64,000 nt of DNA from positions 217,648 to 281,647 of the forward strand of contig JAWKIF010000012.1 of the NCBI GenBank assembly GCA_041394405.1, in the 5' to 3' direction. The position numbers and the translations under genes were made by a program. This document shows positions 1-8,900 of the stretch, one piece after another. The notes under the pieces were generated by a model. That model was not told where the DNA came from. It worked only from the letters and a program-made list of their open reading frames with translations, and ran no database searches. Numbering within the stretch: position 1 is the first letter of the stretch; each line of letters starts with the position of its first letter. Source of the DNA: Microthrix sp041394405 (GTDB taxonomy: Bacteria; Actinomycetota; Acidimicrobiia; Acidimicrobiales; Microtrichaceae).

Positions 1-840
1 CCAGCGGCGCATGCGCCGCAGCACCGGCCGGGAGGTGTGTTGCAGCGACAGGTCGAAGTACGCCACTCCGGTGGCCAGGATCGCCTCGATCAATGGATCG
101 GTGAGGTCCGACGGATACAGGTACAGAAGCCGAACCCAGTCCACTCGGGCCGACACCGCCTCGATCAGCGGAATGATCGCCCGCTCCCCCACGCCCTGAT
201 CGCGCCCGTAGGCGGCCAGGTCCTGGGCCACCAGGACGATCTCCTTGGCTCCGAGGGCGTCCACCTCGTCGGCGATCGCCTCGATCGATCGAGACCGCTG
301 CGGTCCTCGGAAGCCGGGGATGGCGCAGAACCCGCAGGCCCGATCGCACCCCTCAGCGATCTTGACGTACGCCCACGGGGAGCTGGAGGCGGGACGTTGC
401 AGCTCCAGCAGGTCCATGTCGGGCACTGCGGCGGCCGCCGCCTCGAGGCCTGGTCGACGCCCGAGGATGACCGGCACCGCTGACCCAGCCGCGGGGCCGG
501 GCGCCTGGGGACCCCGGCCCAACAGGTCGGCGCCAAATGGGGCCACGCGATCGATCTCGGGGATGGCGGCGGCCAGCTCATCGCCGGCCCGTTGGGCCAA
601 GCACCCCGTGACCACCAGCTCGGCCCCCTCGGCGCGAGCCTCGGCCAGACCGAGCACGGCCTCGACCGACTCTGCTCGAGCATCCTCGATGAAGGCGCAG
701 GTGTTCACGACGACCACGTCGGCCTCGCCCGGGTCGGGCGCGGACCGGTACCCCGCAGCCAGCAGGGTGCCCTCCAGCTTGTCCGAGTCAACCTGGTTCT
801 TGGGGCAACCCAGCGTCTCCAACCAGTAGCGCTTCGCCAT
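1..840 (-). CDS. rimO: Ribosomal protein S12 methylthiotransferase RimO (3' end outside window)
   Basis: Radical-SAM enzyme that adds a methylthio group to the conserved aspartate of ribosomal protein uS12. The 280 visible codons hold the whole N-terminal MTTase domain with its three cluster cysteines (C12 in LGCPKNQVD, C48 in NTCAF, C80 in GCLAQR). The radical-SAM motif GCDRACGFC follows (C165, C169, C172), and later SLQHTS. The C-terminal TRAM domain lies beyond the left edge. RimO rather than MiaB is chosen for the PKNQVDS context and the NTCAFIEDA motif. The ATG at 840 begins exactly at the conserved N-terminus. rimO commonly sits near ftsK in Gram-positive bacteria; here a nitronate monooxygenase and a TetR gene lie between them. 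Confidence 0.93.
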   Translation of the reverse strand, partial: MAKRYWLETLGCPKNQVDSDKLEGTLLAAGYRSAPDPGEADVVVVNTCAFIEDARAESVEAVLGLAEARAEGAELVVTGCLAQRAGDELAAAIPEIDRVAPFGADLLGRGPQAPGPAAGSAVPVILGRRPGLEAAAAAVPDMDLLELQRPASSSPWAYVKIAEGCDRACGFCAIPGFRGPQRSRSIEAIADEVDALGAKEIVLVAQDLAAYGRDQGVGERAIIPLIEAVSARVDWVRLLYLYPSDLTDPLIEAILATGVAYFDLSLQHTSRPVLRRMRRW

Positions 841-880
841 CAGGTCGCCAGCGTAGAGCCCCCGCCGGGGCGTCCCGCCC

Positions 881-2011
881 TCAGGCGTCGGCACCCGGGT
901 TCATCAGGGCATCAAAACGCTCCATGGCGTCGCCACACTCGCTCACCAGGTCGAAGATGACGTCTCGGGTCGGGCGGGACTTGTTCATGCGGCCCACGAT
1001 CTGGCCCACGGGATTGAACTGCACGTCCTTGGCCTGATCGGGGTACTTGTGTCCGCGTTGCACCGCATTGGAGGTGACCATGAACTGCATGGGCATGCCC
1101 AGCGGGTCGGGAGTGTCGTCTGCCTCCCACGCCTCGGTCCAGTCGTTTCGCAGCATGCGGCACGGCTTTCCGGTCCAGCTGCGGGAGCGCACGGTGTCGC
1201 GGCTGCCCGCTTGCAGCAGGCTGGCCATCTGCGCCGGAGGCACATCGGCCTCGTCCACCGTGAGCCACAGCGACCCCGTCCACACTCCCTGGGCACCCAT
1301 GGCCAGCGCAGCGGCCATCTGGCGGCCACTTCCGATGCCACCGGCGGCCAACATGGGCGTCTCCCCGATGGCATCCATCACCTCGGGCCACAACACCATC
1401 GAACCGACATCTCCGGTGTGCCCGCCGCCCTCCGTGCCTTGGGCGATCACGATGTCGACGCCGGCGTTCTTGTGGCGCGCAGCCTGGGCCGCCGAGCCAC
1501 ACAGTGCCGCCACCAGCCGACCGCCCTCGTGGATCTCCTCGATGACATCCGGCGGCGGCGTGCCCAGCGCGTTGGCCAGCAGCTTCACCTTGGGATGCGA
1601 GAGCGCCACCTGAACCTGAGGCCCGGCAGTGGCTTCCGTCCAACCCAGGAGCTCCTGCATCTTGTCCTCCTCGGGCACCTCCGGCACGTCGTGATCGGCG
1701 AGGATCTCCTGCACGAACTGGCGATGCTGCTCGGGGATCAGGGCCTTCAGCTCAGCCTCCAGCTTCTCGGCATCGCCCTCACCCATGCCCTCGTACTTGC
1801 CGGGGATGACGATGTCGACCCCATAGGGCAGGTCGCCGATGTGTTCGTCAATCCACGTCAACTCGGTCTCCAGCTGCTCCGGGGTGAACCCGACTGCGCC
1901 AAGCACCCCGAAGCCGCCGGCCTTGGAGACGGCCACCACCACGTCGCGGCAGTGGGTGAAGGCGAAGATGGGAAATTCGATGCCCAGTCGCTGAGCAAGT
2001 TCGGTCTGCAT
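881..2011 (-). CDS. Nitronate monooxygenase (2-nitropropane dioxygenase family)
   Basis: FMN-dependent TIM-barrel enzyme of about 376 residues. The family oxidises alkyl nitronates, and related members act as enoyl-ACP reductases. The start reads MQTELAQRLGIEFPIF, typical of the family's 'T.L...LGI..PI' opening. A central GTEGGGHTGDVGS segment and the following AAGGIGSGRQMAAALAMGAQGV stretch match the FMN-phosphate loops; the catalytic-type histidine is the H of GGGHTG. It lies directly downstream of the TetR gene (73 nt gap) and ahead of rimO, so it is probably the regulator's target. The substrate cannot be told from sequence. Soluble; no signal peptide. Confidence 0.88.
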   Translation of the reverse strand: MQTELAQRLGIEFPIFAFTHCRDVVVAVSKAGGFGVLGAVGFTPEQLETELTWIDEHIGDLPYGVDIVIPGKYEGMGEGDAEKLEAELKALIPEQHRQFVQEILADHDVPEVPEEDKMQELLGWTEATAGPQVQVALSHPKVKLLANALGTPPPDVIEEIHEGGRLVAALCGSAAQAARHKNAGVDIVIAQGTEGGGHTGDVGSMVLWPEVMDAIGETPMLAAGGIGSGRQMAAALAMGAQGVWTGSLWLTVDEADVPPAQMASLLQAGSRDTVRSRSWTGKPCRMLRNDWTEAWEADDTPDPLGMPMQFMVTSNAVQRGHKYPDQAKDVQFNPVGQIVGRMNKSRPTRDVIFDLVSECGDAMERFDALMNPGADA

Positions 2012-2084
2012 GGGAAACCCTCCTGGGGTTGGTTGATGGTTCGGTGTTGGGTGTTCGGAGGCTCACGATGGCGGGGGTCGCCGC

Positions 2085-2690
2085 CTAGGAGCCCGGCTCC
2101 AGCTGCAACAGGCGGCGCAGCCCGGCGATCACCTGGTCGTGGGGAACGGCGGCCGGGTCCAGCCGATGCTGAAACCCCAGGCCCAAGAGCAGGCCGATGA
2201 GCTGAACCGCCAGCTCGGATGCCGGAGCGGGAAGCGGGACGGCGAGCTCCTCGGACCACGAGCGCAAGGCACCGGCCAACCCGTCTCGCATCTGAGCGAA
2301 TCGACTGGCGGCCACCGAGGCCAGCTCGGGGTCGCGCACCGCGTGCAACCACAGCTCCACCTCGAGGAGCAGCCACACGTCGCTGGCGTCGCCGGCGTCG
2401 CTCGCCACGCCGCCCCAGAGGGCACCGAGCCGCCCGTCGAGGCCGGCCGCCGCCCCCGGCCCGTCCCCCAGTTGGTCAATCGCCAGGCGAACCCACTCCT
2501 CCAGCAGGGCCACCAGGAGGCCGGACTTGCCCCCGAAGTGGTCATAGAGCGCGCCGGTGGTGCGATCGGCAGCGGCGGCGATGGCGTCGGCCGAGGTGGC
2601 ATGAAACCCCTGCCGGGCAAACAGGTCGGCGGCAGACTTCAGCAGCGCTGCCCGAGTGTGCGCCCGTCGGCTCTCCTGAGTTCGTGCCAT
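2085..2690 (-). CDS. TetR-family transcriptional regulator
   Basis: About 201 residues. The N-terminal TetR helix-turn-helix (residues 1-60) includes AALLKSAADLFARQGF and the recognition part TGALYDHFGGKSGLL; a divergent ligand-binding domain follows. I start at the ATG at 2690 (MARTQESRR), not the in-frame codon at 2714, because the latter lies inside a pair of inverted repeats that look like the regulator's own operator. It is immediately upstream of the nitronate monooxygenase on the same strand, so the pair is probably one autoregulated unit. Inducer unknown. Confidence 0.88.
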   Translation of the reverse strand: MARTQESRRAHTRAALLKSAADLFARQGFHATSADAIAAAADRTTGALYDHFGGKSGLLVALLEEWVRLAIDQLGDGPGAAAGLDGRLGALWGGVASDAGDASDVWLLLEVELWLHAVRDPELASVAASRFAQMRDGLAGALRSWSEELAVPLPAPASELAVQLIGLLLGLGFQHRLDPAAVPHDQVIAGLRRLLQLEPGS

Positions 2691-2703
2691 GGCCTGCCAG
2701 GTT

Positions 2704-2740
2704 ACATAGGTCACGCTATGTATGTAGACGGAGCTACATA
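2704..2740. promoter_or_regulatory. Double inverted-repeat operator upstream of TetR gene
   Basis: Two perfect palindromes lie head to tail in an AT-rich patch: ACATAG-N6-CTATGT (2704-2721) and TATGTAG-N6-CTACATA (2721-2740). They share one base and the same CTA(T/C)(G/A)TA half-site, as expected for two TetR dimers on one operator. The site ends 14 nt upstream of the chosen start at 2690, so binding would block the promoter. Function is inferred from position and symmetry. Confidence 0.7.
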
Positions 2741-2779
2741 TTCAGGCGGGGATGACTTGGTGTTCGATGCCTGGCAGGG

Positions 2780-5293
2780 TCAGAACTGGCCGGACTCGAT
2801 CAGCGCTTCCAGCTCCTCGGGAGACATGTTGACCGTCCGGGCCTTGGAGCCCTCCGAGGCCCCTACGATGCCCCGCTCCTCCAGCAGATCCATGAGGCGC
2901 CCCGCCCGAGCGAACCCCACGCGCAGCTTGCGCTGCAGCATGGAGGTTGAGCCCAGTTGGCTCCGAACCACCAGCTCCCAGGCCTGTTTGAGCAACTCAT
3001 CGTCGTCGTCCCCGTCGGAGGTGCCAGCGGTGACCGGGTCGTCGGTGGATGCCGACGCCGATTCGTCGGCCACTCCTTCCGTGTAGCGGGCCTCCACGGC
3101 GGGGGCCTGATCGCGCCAGTGAGCCACGATGGCGTGCACCTCGCTCTCCTCCACCCAAGCGCCTTGAATGCGCTGGGCGGTCGAGGCCGCCGGGCCCAGC
3201 AACAACATGTCGCCCCGCCCCACCAACCGCTCGGCGCCACCCTGATCGAGCACCACCTTCGAGTCGGTCGCGGAGGCCACCGCGAAGGCCATCCGCGCAG
3301 GGATATTCGCCTTGATCACCCCGGTGATGACGTTGACCGAGGGTCGCTGCGTGGCAATCACCAGATGAATGCCCACCGCCCGCGCCATCTGAGCCAGGCG
3401 GCAGATGGAGTTCTCCACGTCGCGGGCCGCCACCATCATGAGGTCGGACAGCTCGTCCACCACCACCAGGATGTAGCGCATTCGCTCCCACTCCCGGTCC
3501 TCGCCCAGCGGGGAGTTCAGCTGACCCGTGTCGAAGTTGGAGTTGTAACCACCGATATCGCGCACCCCGGCCTCCTGCAGGAGGTCGTAGCGGCGCTCCA
3601 TTTCCCGCACTGCCCAATCAAGTGCGTTGGCTGCCTTCTTGGGGTCGGTCACCACGCTGGTGAGCAGGTGCGGGATGCGGTCGTACTGGGTGAGCTCCAC
3701 CCGCTTGGGGTCGATCAGGATCAGCCCCACCTGCTCGGGCGTGGCGCGCATCATCAACGACGTCAGGATGGAGTTGAGGCAGCTGGACTTGCCGGCACCG
3801 GTCTGGCCCGCGATCAACACGTGGGGCATGGTGGCCAGGTTCACCATCACCGAGCGTCCGGCGATGTCGCGGCCGACCCCCACCTCCAGCGGTTGGCGGG
3901 CCTTGGCCGCCTCGGCCGACGTCAGGATGTCGCCCAGGGCCACCACGTCGCGATCGTCGTTGGGCACCTCCACACCGATGGCCTGGCGCCCCGGAATGGG
4001 GGCGATGATGCGCACGTCCGACGACGCCAGGGCGTAGGCGATGTCGCGGTTGAGGTTGGTGACCTTGGCCACCTTCACCCCCACGCCCAACTCCAGCTCG
4101 TATCGGGTGACGGTGGGCCCTACCACCATGCCCACCAGGCGGGTCTCCACGCCATGCTCGGCCAGCGAGGCCTCCAGCTGCCGACCCCGATCGGCGACGG
4201 CCGCCTCGTCCACGTCCTTGGTGGAGCTCCGGCTGAGCAGGTCCATGCGGGGCAGCGTCCACGCCGAACCCTCGGCCGGATGCAGATCCATCTCCAGTTG
4301 TTCCGGATCGACCGAATCGTCGACGGGCACCACCACCTTGGGGGCACGGGGAGGCGTGGCCTGGGCCTTGGTCGACGTGGCCGGCGGCGGACCCGACGGC
4401 GGCAGCTCGGGGGGGACCGCCAACGAGCCGGTGGGCGGATCGGCGTCCTGGTCGAAGACGCGTCCCCGATGGCCGCCCGGACCATCCATCACCCGGGTGG
4501 GAGCGTCCGGGTCCACCTCCTCCTCGGTGGCGGGGCCGTCCATGATGGCCTCGCGGGGACCCAACCGGAAGAGCGCACCGACCGCCTCACCCGCCTTGCG
4601 CCCCACGGGCGCCAGCGCCACCCCGGTGTCGCTGGCCAGGTCTCGCATGCGGCGCCCGGTCAGCAGCGATGCGGCGAAGAACAGCACCACGGGCATGAGC
4701 GCCAGCGCACCCCAGCGGCTGAGCAACGTGGCCAGCGGGTTGGCCACCATCCAGCCAAACAGCCCGCCGGCGAAATCGTTGGCCCGAAAGAGGCCGGCCT
4801 GGCCGATTGGCTCGGGGCCCACGATCAGGTGAGCGGCGCCCGTCAACCCGGCGAAACCAACCAGCGCGCCCACCAAGCGTCGCCGGGTGCTGGCATCGGT
4901 CTCGGTGTCAAGCTCCCGATCGTTCGGCCGGGCGATCAGCCAGACCCCGACCGCTGCGGCAAGCACGGGCACGAGGTAGGCGAACACGCCAACGAAATCC
5001 ACCACCACTGCTCGGAACGCCCGCCCGATGGCCCCACCGAGCCCTCCGTAGATCCCGAGCCCGCAGACGATGGCGGCGCCGATCAGCAAGGTGCCGGCCA
5101 CATCGTCGCCGTAGCCCTCGAAGGCCTCGCTCAGCCAGCCGCCACGGGCTTTGCGAGAGCTCGTCGAGCGGGAGGATCCGGCGCTTGCCTGCTTGCCGCG
5201 GCTGGGCGCCGTCGACGAGCCGGTCCGCCGCGTCGGGGCGGACCGGGACCGGCTGGAGCCAGATCGGCTGGACGACTTTCGGGTGCTTGCCAC
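2780..5293 (-). CDS. ftsK: DNA translocase FtsK/SpoIIIE
   Basis: Septum-located hexameric motor that pumps chromosome dimers and trapped DNA through the division site. About 837 residues: a basic Ser/Arg-rich head (1-50), four or five membrane segments (about 60-215), an acidic/proline-rich linker (215-350), then the RecA-like motor. Walker A is AGQTGAGKSS with K502; Walker B is ILVVVDELSDL near 610. The C-terminal winged-helix gamma domain (about 773-837) contains QLGSTSMLQRKLRVGFARAG, the part that reads KOPS-type sites. Start chosen at the GTG at 5293 (VASTRKSSSRS), because the sequence further upstream is a repeat-rich spacer. It lies downstream of RNase J on the same strand; the intervening hairpins may separate the transcripts. 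Confidence 0.93.
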   Translation of the reverse strand: MASTRKSSSRSGSSRSRSAPTRRTGSSTAPSRGKQASAGSSRSTSSRKARGGWLSEAFEGYGDDVAGTLLIGAAIVCGLGIYGGLGGAIGRAFRAVVVDFVGVFAYLVPVLAAAVGVWLIARPNDRELDTETDASTRRRLVGALVGFAGLTGAAHLIVGPEPIGQAGLFRANDFAGGLFGWMVANPLATLLSRWGALALMPVVLFFAASLLTGRRMRDLASDTGVALAPVGRKAGEAVGALFRLGPREAIMDGPATEEEVDPDAPTRVMDGPGGHRGRVFDQDADPPTGSLAVPPELPPSGPPPATSTKAQATPPRAPKVVVPVDDSVDPEQLEMDLHPAEGSAWTLPRMDLLSRSSTKDVDEAAVADRGRQLEASLAEHGVETRLVGMVVGPTVTRYELELGVGVKVAKVTNLNRDIAYALASSDVRIIAPIPGRQAIGVEVPNDDRDVVALGDILTSAEAAKARQPLEVGVGRDIAGRSVMVNLATMPHVLIAGQTGAGKSSCLNSILTSLMMRATPEQVGLILIDPKRVELTQYDRIPHLLTSVVTDPKKAANALDWAVREMERRYDLLQEAGVRDIGGYNSNFDTGQLNSPLGEDREWERMRYILVVVDELSDLMMVAARDVENSICRLAQMARAVGIHLVIATQRPSVNVITGVIKANIPARMAFAVASATDSKVVLDQGGAERLVGRGDMLLLGPAASTAQRIQGAWVEESEVHAIVAHWRDQAPAVEARYTEGVADESASASTDDPVTAGTSDGDDDDELLKQAWELVVRSQLGSTSMLQRKLRVGFARAGRLMDLLEERGIVGASEGSKARTVNMSPEELEALIESGQF

Positions 5294-5391
5294 GGTGTAC
5301 CCAAGGTACTTGGGGTGCCGGACATTCCCGCGCACCCCCGAGGAGTCGCCAGACCTGGGGCTCGCTGGCCAACCGGCAGCACGCCAGCGCC

Positions 5392-5484
5392 CACCACGAT
5401 CGCGCCCAGGCAATCTTTGGGCGCGATCGTGGTGACCTGTCCGCGACAAACGCGCCCAAAACGACTGCGGGCGCGATCGTGGTG
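5392..5484. repeat. Three copies of a 16-bp GC-rich repeat, two forming a 17-bp hairpin
   Basis: CACCACGATCGCGCCCA (5392-5408) and its exact reverse complement (5418-5434) form a 17-bp stem with a 9-nt loop. A third copy of the 16-base core in the second orientation is at 5469-5484. All sit between the RNase J stop and the ftsK start. The hairpin could end the RNase J transcript, but there is no U-tract. The repetition suggests a small dispersed intergenic element. Confidence 0.75.
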
Positions 5485-5495
5485 GGAGGTGGCTC

Positions 5496-7157
5496 CTACG
5501 CCTCGAGGACGACGGGCACGATGATGGGCCGCCGGCGTGTGCGCTTGTTGACGAAGCCGCCGGCGGCCTTGCGGGCCGCCTTGGCCACCTGGTCGCAGTT
5601 GCCGCCGCTCATCAGCGACTCGTTCACCGCCTGGGACACCCGCTTGCGGCCCTCCTCCAGCAGGTCGGCCGACTCCACCTCGTGCACCCAGCCACGGGTG
5701 ACCAGCTCGGGTCCGGACACGATCTCACGCCGGTCAAGGTCAACAGCCACCACCACCGATACGACGCCCTCCTCGGCCAACACCTGCCGGTCGCGGAGCA
5801 CCGAATGCCCGATGTCGCCAACGGTCTTGCCGTCCACATAGACGTACTCAGCGGGCACCCCGGGACCACGACGGAGCCCGTCGTCGTCCAGCACCAGGCT
5901 GTCGCCGTCCTCACACACCAGGATTCGGTCGGCCGCCATGCCCATCAGCTCGGCGATCTTGGCGTGGTGCACCATGTGCGTGTACTCGCCGTGCACCGGC
6001 ACGAACCAGTCGGCGTGGGTGAGCGACTGCAGCAGCTTCAGCTCCTCGCGCTTGGCGTGCCCGGTTGCGTGCACGTCCTCGATGCCCGAATGCACCACCT
6101 CCACACCCAGACGGGTGAGGTTGTCGATCACCTTGTTCACGGCGTGCTCGTTGCCGGGAATGGGGTGCGAGGACAGGATCACCACGTCGCCCTCCCCCAC
6201 GTTCAACCAGCGGCTCTCTCGAGTGGCCATCAGGGTGAGTGCCGACATGGCCTCGCCCTGGGAACCGGTGGAGATGACGATGACCTCGCCCGGGTCGTAG
6301 TTGTCGATCTCCTCGATCTCGATGAGTGCGTCGTCGGGGATGGAGAGCACCCCCATCTCCCGCGCCATGGCGACGTTCCGCTTCATCGAACGGCCCAAGG
6401 TGGCCACCTTGCGGTCGTACTCGATGGCAGCACTGGCGATCTGTTGCACCCGGTGGATGTGGGAGGCGAAGCACGCGGTGACGATTCGGCGGCCCCGATA
6501 GCGGTGCATGAGGTCGTAGAGCACCTTGCCAACCTGGGTTTCGGACACCGAGAACCCGGGGCTGTCGGCGTTCGTGGAGTCGGCCAACAGCAGGCGGATG
6601 CCCGGATCGGTGGCGATTGCGCCGATGCCGGACAGGTCACTGAGGCGGCCATCCACCGGGGTGAGGTCGATCTTGAAGTCCCCCGAGTGCAGCAGGGTGC
6701 CCTGGTCGGTGGTGATGGCCGTCGCCACCCCTTGGGGAACCGAGTGGGTCATGGCGAAGAACTGACAGCTGAACGGCCCGATCTGGTGGGTCTCGGTGTC
6801 TCGCACCTCGTGGAACTCGGTGCGGCTCAGCAGGCCGTTCTCCTCGATGCGCGGATGGGCCAACCCGAGCGTCACCTCAGTGCCATAGAGCGGAAACGAG
6901 ATGTCGGGCAGCAGATAGCTGAGCGCACCCACGTGGTCCTCGTGGCCGTGGGTGAGCACGCAACCCACGACGTCGTCGGCTCGTTCGACAAGCCAACCGA
7001 AGTCGGGGAGCACGATGTCGACGCCCAACATGTCGTGGTCGGGGAACATCAGGCCGCAATCGAGCAGCAGGATCTTGCCTTCGTATTCGAACGCTGCGCA
7101 GTTGCGTCCGATCTCCCCGAGGCCGCCCAGGAATGTGATCTTCAGTGGTGATGCCAT
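5496..7157 (-). CDS. rnj: Ribonuclease J (metallo-beta-lactamase RNase)
   Basis: Processive 5'-3' exo- and endoribonuclease of the beta-CASP metallo-beta-lactamase class, acting in mRNA decay and rRNA maturation. 553 residues, the usual length. Catalytic metal motif HGHEDH at 70-75, preceded by FLGGLGEIGRNC and DCGLMFPD. Later family motifs include the beta-CASP region (SFASH-like CFASHIHR, STGSQGE) and VHGEYTHM near 370. The order dapA-RNase J with ftsK downstream is the conserved actinobacterial arrangement. The gap to dapA is only 56 nt, so the two may be cotranscribed. Confidence 0.94.
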   Translation of the reverse strand: MASPLKITFLGGLGEIGRNCAAFEYEGKILLLDCGLMFPDHDMLGVDIVLPDFGWLVERADDVVGCVLTHGHEDHVGALSYLLPDISFPLYGTEVTLGLAHPRIEENGLLSRTEFHEVRDTETHQIGPFSCQFFAMTHSVPQGVATAITTDQGTLLHSGDFKIDLTPVDGRLSDLSGIGAIATDPGIRLLLADSTNADSPGFSVSETQVGKVLYDLMHRYRGRRIVTACFASHIHRVQQIASAAIEYDRKVATLGRSMKRNVAMAREMGVLSIPDDALIEIEEIDNYDPGEVIVISTGSQGEAMSALTLMATRESRWLNVGEGDVVILSSHPIPGNEHAVNKVIDNLTRLGVEVVHSGIEDVHATGHAKREELKLLQSLTHADWFVPVHGEYTHMVHHAKIAELMGMAADRILVCEDGDSLVLDDDGLRRGPGVPAEYVYVDGKTVGDIGHSVLRDRQVLAEEGVVSVVVAVDLDRREIVSGPELVTRGWVHEVESADLLEEGRKRVSQAVNESLMSGGNCDQVAKAARKAAGGFVNKRTRRRPIIVPVVLEA

Positions 7158-7213
7158 GAGGCCCGCACCCTACGTGCTGGGTCGCCCACCACGGGGTTCT
7201 GGCAGGTTCCGTC

Positions 7214-8092
7214 CTAGCGGAGACCGGCGAGCACCGCCCTGGCGCGGTCCTCCAGACCACTCGGCGCAGGCCCCATGGGAGGGCGGCATTGGCCAACCGA
7301 CAGGCCGAGGACGCGCAGCATGGCCTTGGTGGGGATGGGGTTGGGTGTCTCGTCACCGCCCTCGAATGCAAACGACGGCAGCATACGGGCGTTCTGGCGC
7401 TGCGCTTCGGCCAGGTCTCCCCCGTCCAGCGCGGCAAAGAGCGCCTGGAACTGCTGGCCCACCCAATGGCTGGCCACCGAGATCACGCCCACGCCGCCGA
7501 CCGCCGTGATGGGCAGCGTCAAGTCATCCTCACCTGAGTAGATCTCGAAGCTGTCGGGCGCTGAAGCCGCAAGCCGGGCGGTGGCCCCCACGTCGTGGGC
7601 GGCATCCTTGACGGCCACGATGTTGGTGACCTCCCTCGCCAGCGTCAGCAGCGTGTCCTGAGCGATCTTGCGGCCGGTGCGGACCGGGATGTCGTACAGC
7701 ACCACGTCGAGGTGGGTGGAGGCTGCGACCGTGCCGAAGTGATCCACCAGGCCCGCCTGGGACGGGCGGGAGTAGTAGGGCGTGACCACCAGGACGCCCT
7801 CGATGCCGGTGTCGGACACCCGCTTGGTGAGCTCGACCGTCTTCGCCGTGTCGTTGGTGCCGGTGCCCACCAGGATGGGCACCGAGACGGCCTCGCGTAC
7901 CCGACGGGTGAGCGCAACCACCTCCGCCTCACCGAGCACCGGACCCTCGCCAGTGGTGCCGGCCAGCACCAGCCCATCGGAGCCATTCTCGGTCAGCCAT
8001 TGGGCCAACCGAGCGGCCGCGTCCAAGTCCAACCCTCCGCGATCGTCGAACGGCGTCACCATGGCGGTGATCACTCTTCCAAACCTGGCCAT
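7214..8092 (-). CDS. dapA: 4-hydroxy-tetrahydrodipicolinate synthase
   Basis: First committed step of the diaminopimelate/lysine pathway: condenses pyruvate with aspartate semialdehyde. 292 residues, standard length. Schiff-base lysine K162 in VAVKDAAHD, catalytic Y133 in VVLYDIPVRTG, and the TTGEG loop at 47-51. The start at 8092 (MARFGRVITAMVTPF) is set by a strong GAGGAGG ribosome-binding site a few bases upstream; longer in-frame extensions are low-complexity. Diaminopimelate from this enzyme is a precursor of peptidoglycan. Confidence 0.95.
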   Translation of the reverse strand: MARFGRVITAMVTPFDDRGGLDLDAAARLAQWLTENGSDGLVLAGTTGEGPVLGEAEVVALTRRVREAVSVPILVGTGTNDTAKTVELTKRVSDTGIEGVLVVTPYYSRPSQAGLVDHFGTVAASTHLDVVLYDIPVRTGRKIAQDTLLTLAREVTNIVAVKDAAHDVGATARLAASAPDSFEIYSGEDDLTLPITAVGGVGVISVASHWVGQQFQALFAALDGGDLAEAQRQNARMLPSFAFEGGDETPNPIPTKAMLRVLGLSVGQCRPPMGPAPSGLEDRARAVLAGLR

Positions 8093-8242
8093 GTGTGCCT
8101 CCTCGTGCGGTGACGGCGCGGCAACCGCCGGTCTCGGCGATCCCAACCGGCCGGGATGCGCCAACACCGTAGAAGAGTTCGGGGCCGATGGGTGCACCGA
8201 TTGACCCGCGCCGGTGAGGTCGGCGGTGTGGCGCCGTTCGAT

Positions 8243-8881
8243 TCAGGGAGCCTCGTCGGCGCGACGACGACCCAGCGTGGCCAGCAGGTCCTCGTGCAAC
8301 TCGAACCACACGGTGTGATAGCTGTCGATACCCGGGCGGACAAACCAGTCGCCGTCGCCTGCCATCACGCGGGCCAGCGCCGCCTCCAGGCGCGACCCGT
8401 AGCCCCCCAGGCGTGCCACGTGGGCCGACAGGCTCTCCACGACGGGCACGGCGCGGTCGTGGACGGCCGCCAAGGCATCGATGACCGCTGCGTCGTGACG
8501 GGCGTCGGCGTGATCGTTGGGAACATCGACGCCGTTGCGCCGCCGCACCTGCCAGGCGGTGGACACCTCCAGCACCTCGGGGTTGAGCACCAGGAAACGC
8601 TCGTAGAGCGACTCCACCTGCGGCCTGACCCCCGATTGGTCGAGTGCGGCCGCCAGACGCGCCTCGCCCTCCATCCGGCCGGTTGCGGTCAACGTCCATC
8701 CGACGAGGCGACCCGTGCGACGGCGCGCCCATCCCTCCCGTTCGGCACGATCGAGCATGGCCCGCACCTGCGGCTGCGGCAACGAGAACCTGGCGGCGAG
8801 CGCCTGGTCTTCGGCCACGGACCGAAGCCTGAGCGCGTGCAGCACGAGCGTGAGTGCCTCGCCCTCAGAGGTTGGCGTCAC
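8243..8881 (-). CDS. Winged-helix-like protein of unknown function
   Basis: 212 residues, GTG start. The first 65 residues (LTLVLHALRLRSVAEDQALA...) look like a winged-helix DNA-binding fold in which a Leu/Ala-rich helix pair is followed by an RRRTGRLVGW wing. The rest is helical, without a motif I recognise; it contains DARHDAAVIDALAAVHDRAVP and ends in an acidic/basic tail. It starts 19 nt downstream of the diiron oxygenase on the same strand, so the two are probably cotranscribed and the protein may regulate or assist that enzyme. No signal peptide or membrane segment. I cannot name it. Confidence 0.7.
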   Translation of the reverse strand: MTPTSEGEALTLVLHALRLRSVAEDQALAARFSLPQPQVRAMLDRAEREGWARRRTGRLVGWTLTATGRMEGEARLAAALDQSGVRPQVESLYERFLVLNPEVLEVSTAWQVRRRNGVDVPNDHADARHDAAVIDALAAVHDRAVPVVESLSAHVARLGGYGSRLEAALARVMAGDGDWFVRPGIDSYHTVWFELHEDLLATLGRRRADEAP

Positions 8882-8900
8882 CGGAGGTGCCGCTGACGGA

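Noticed and set aside
2957..5524. 855-codon open frame antisense to ftsK, and similar long antisense frames over other genes
   Set aside because: His/Gly/Arg-rich composition without motifs; a normal by-product of high-GC codon use opposite real genes.
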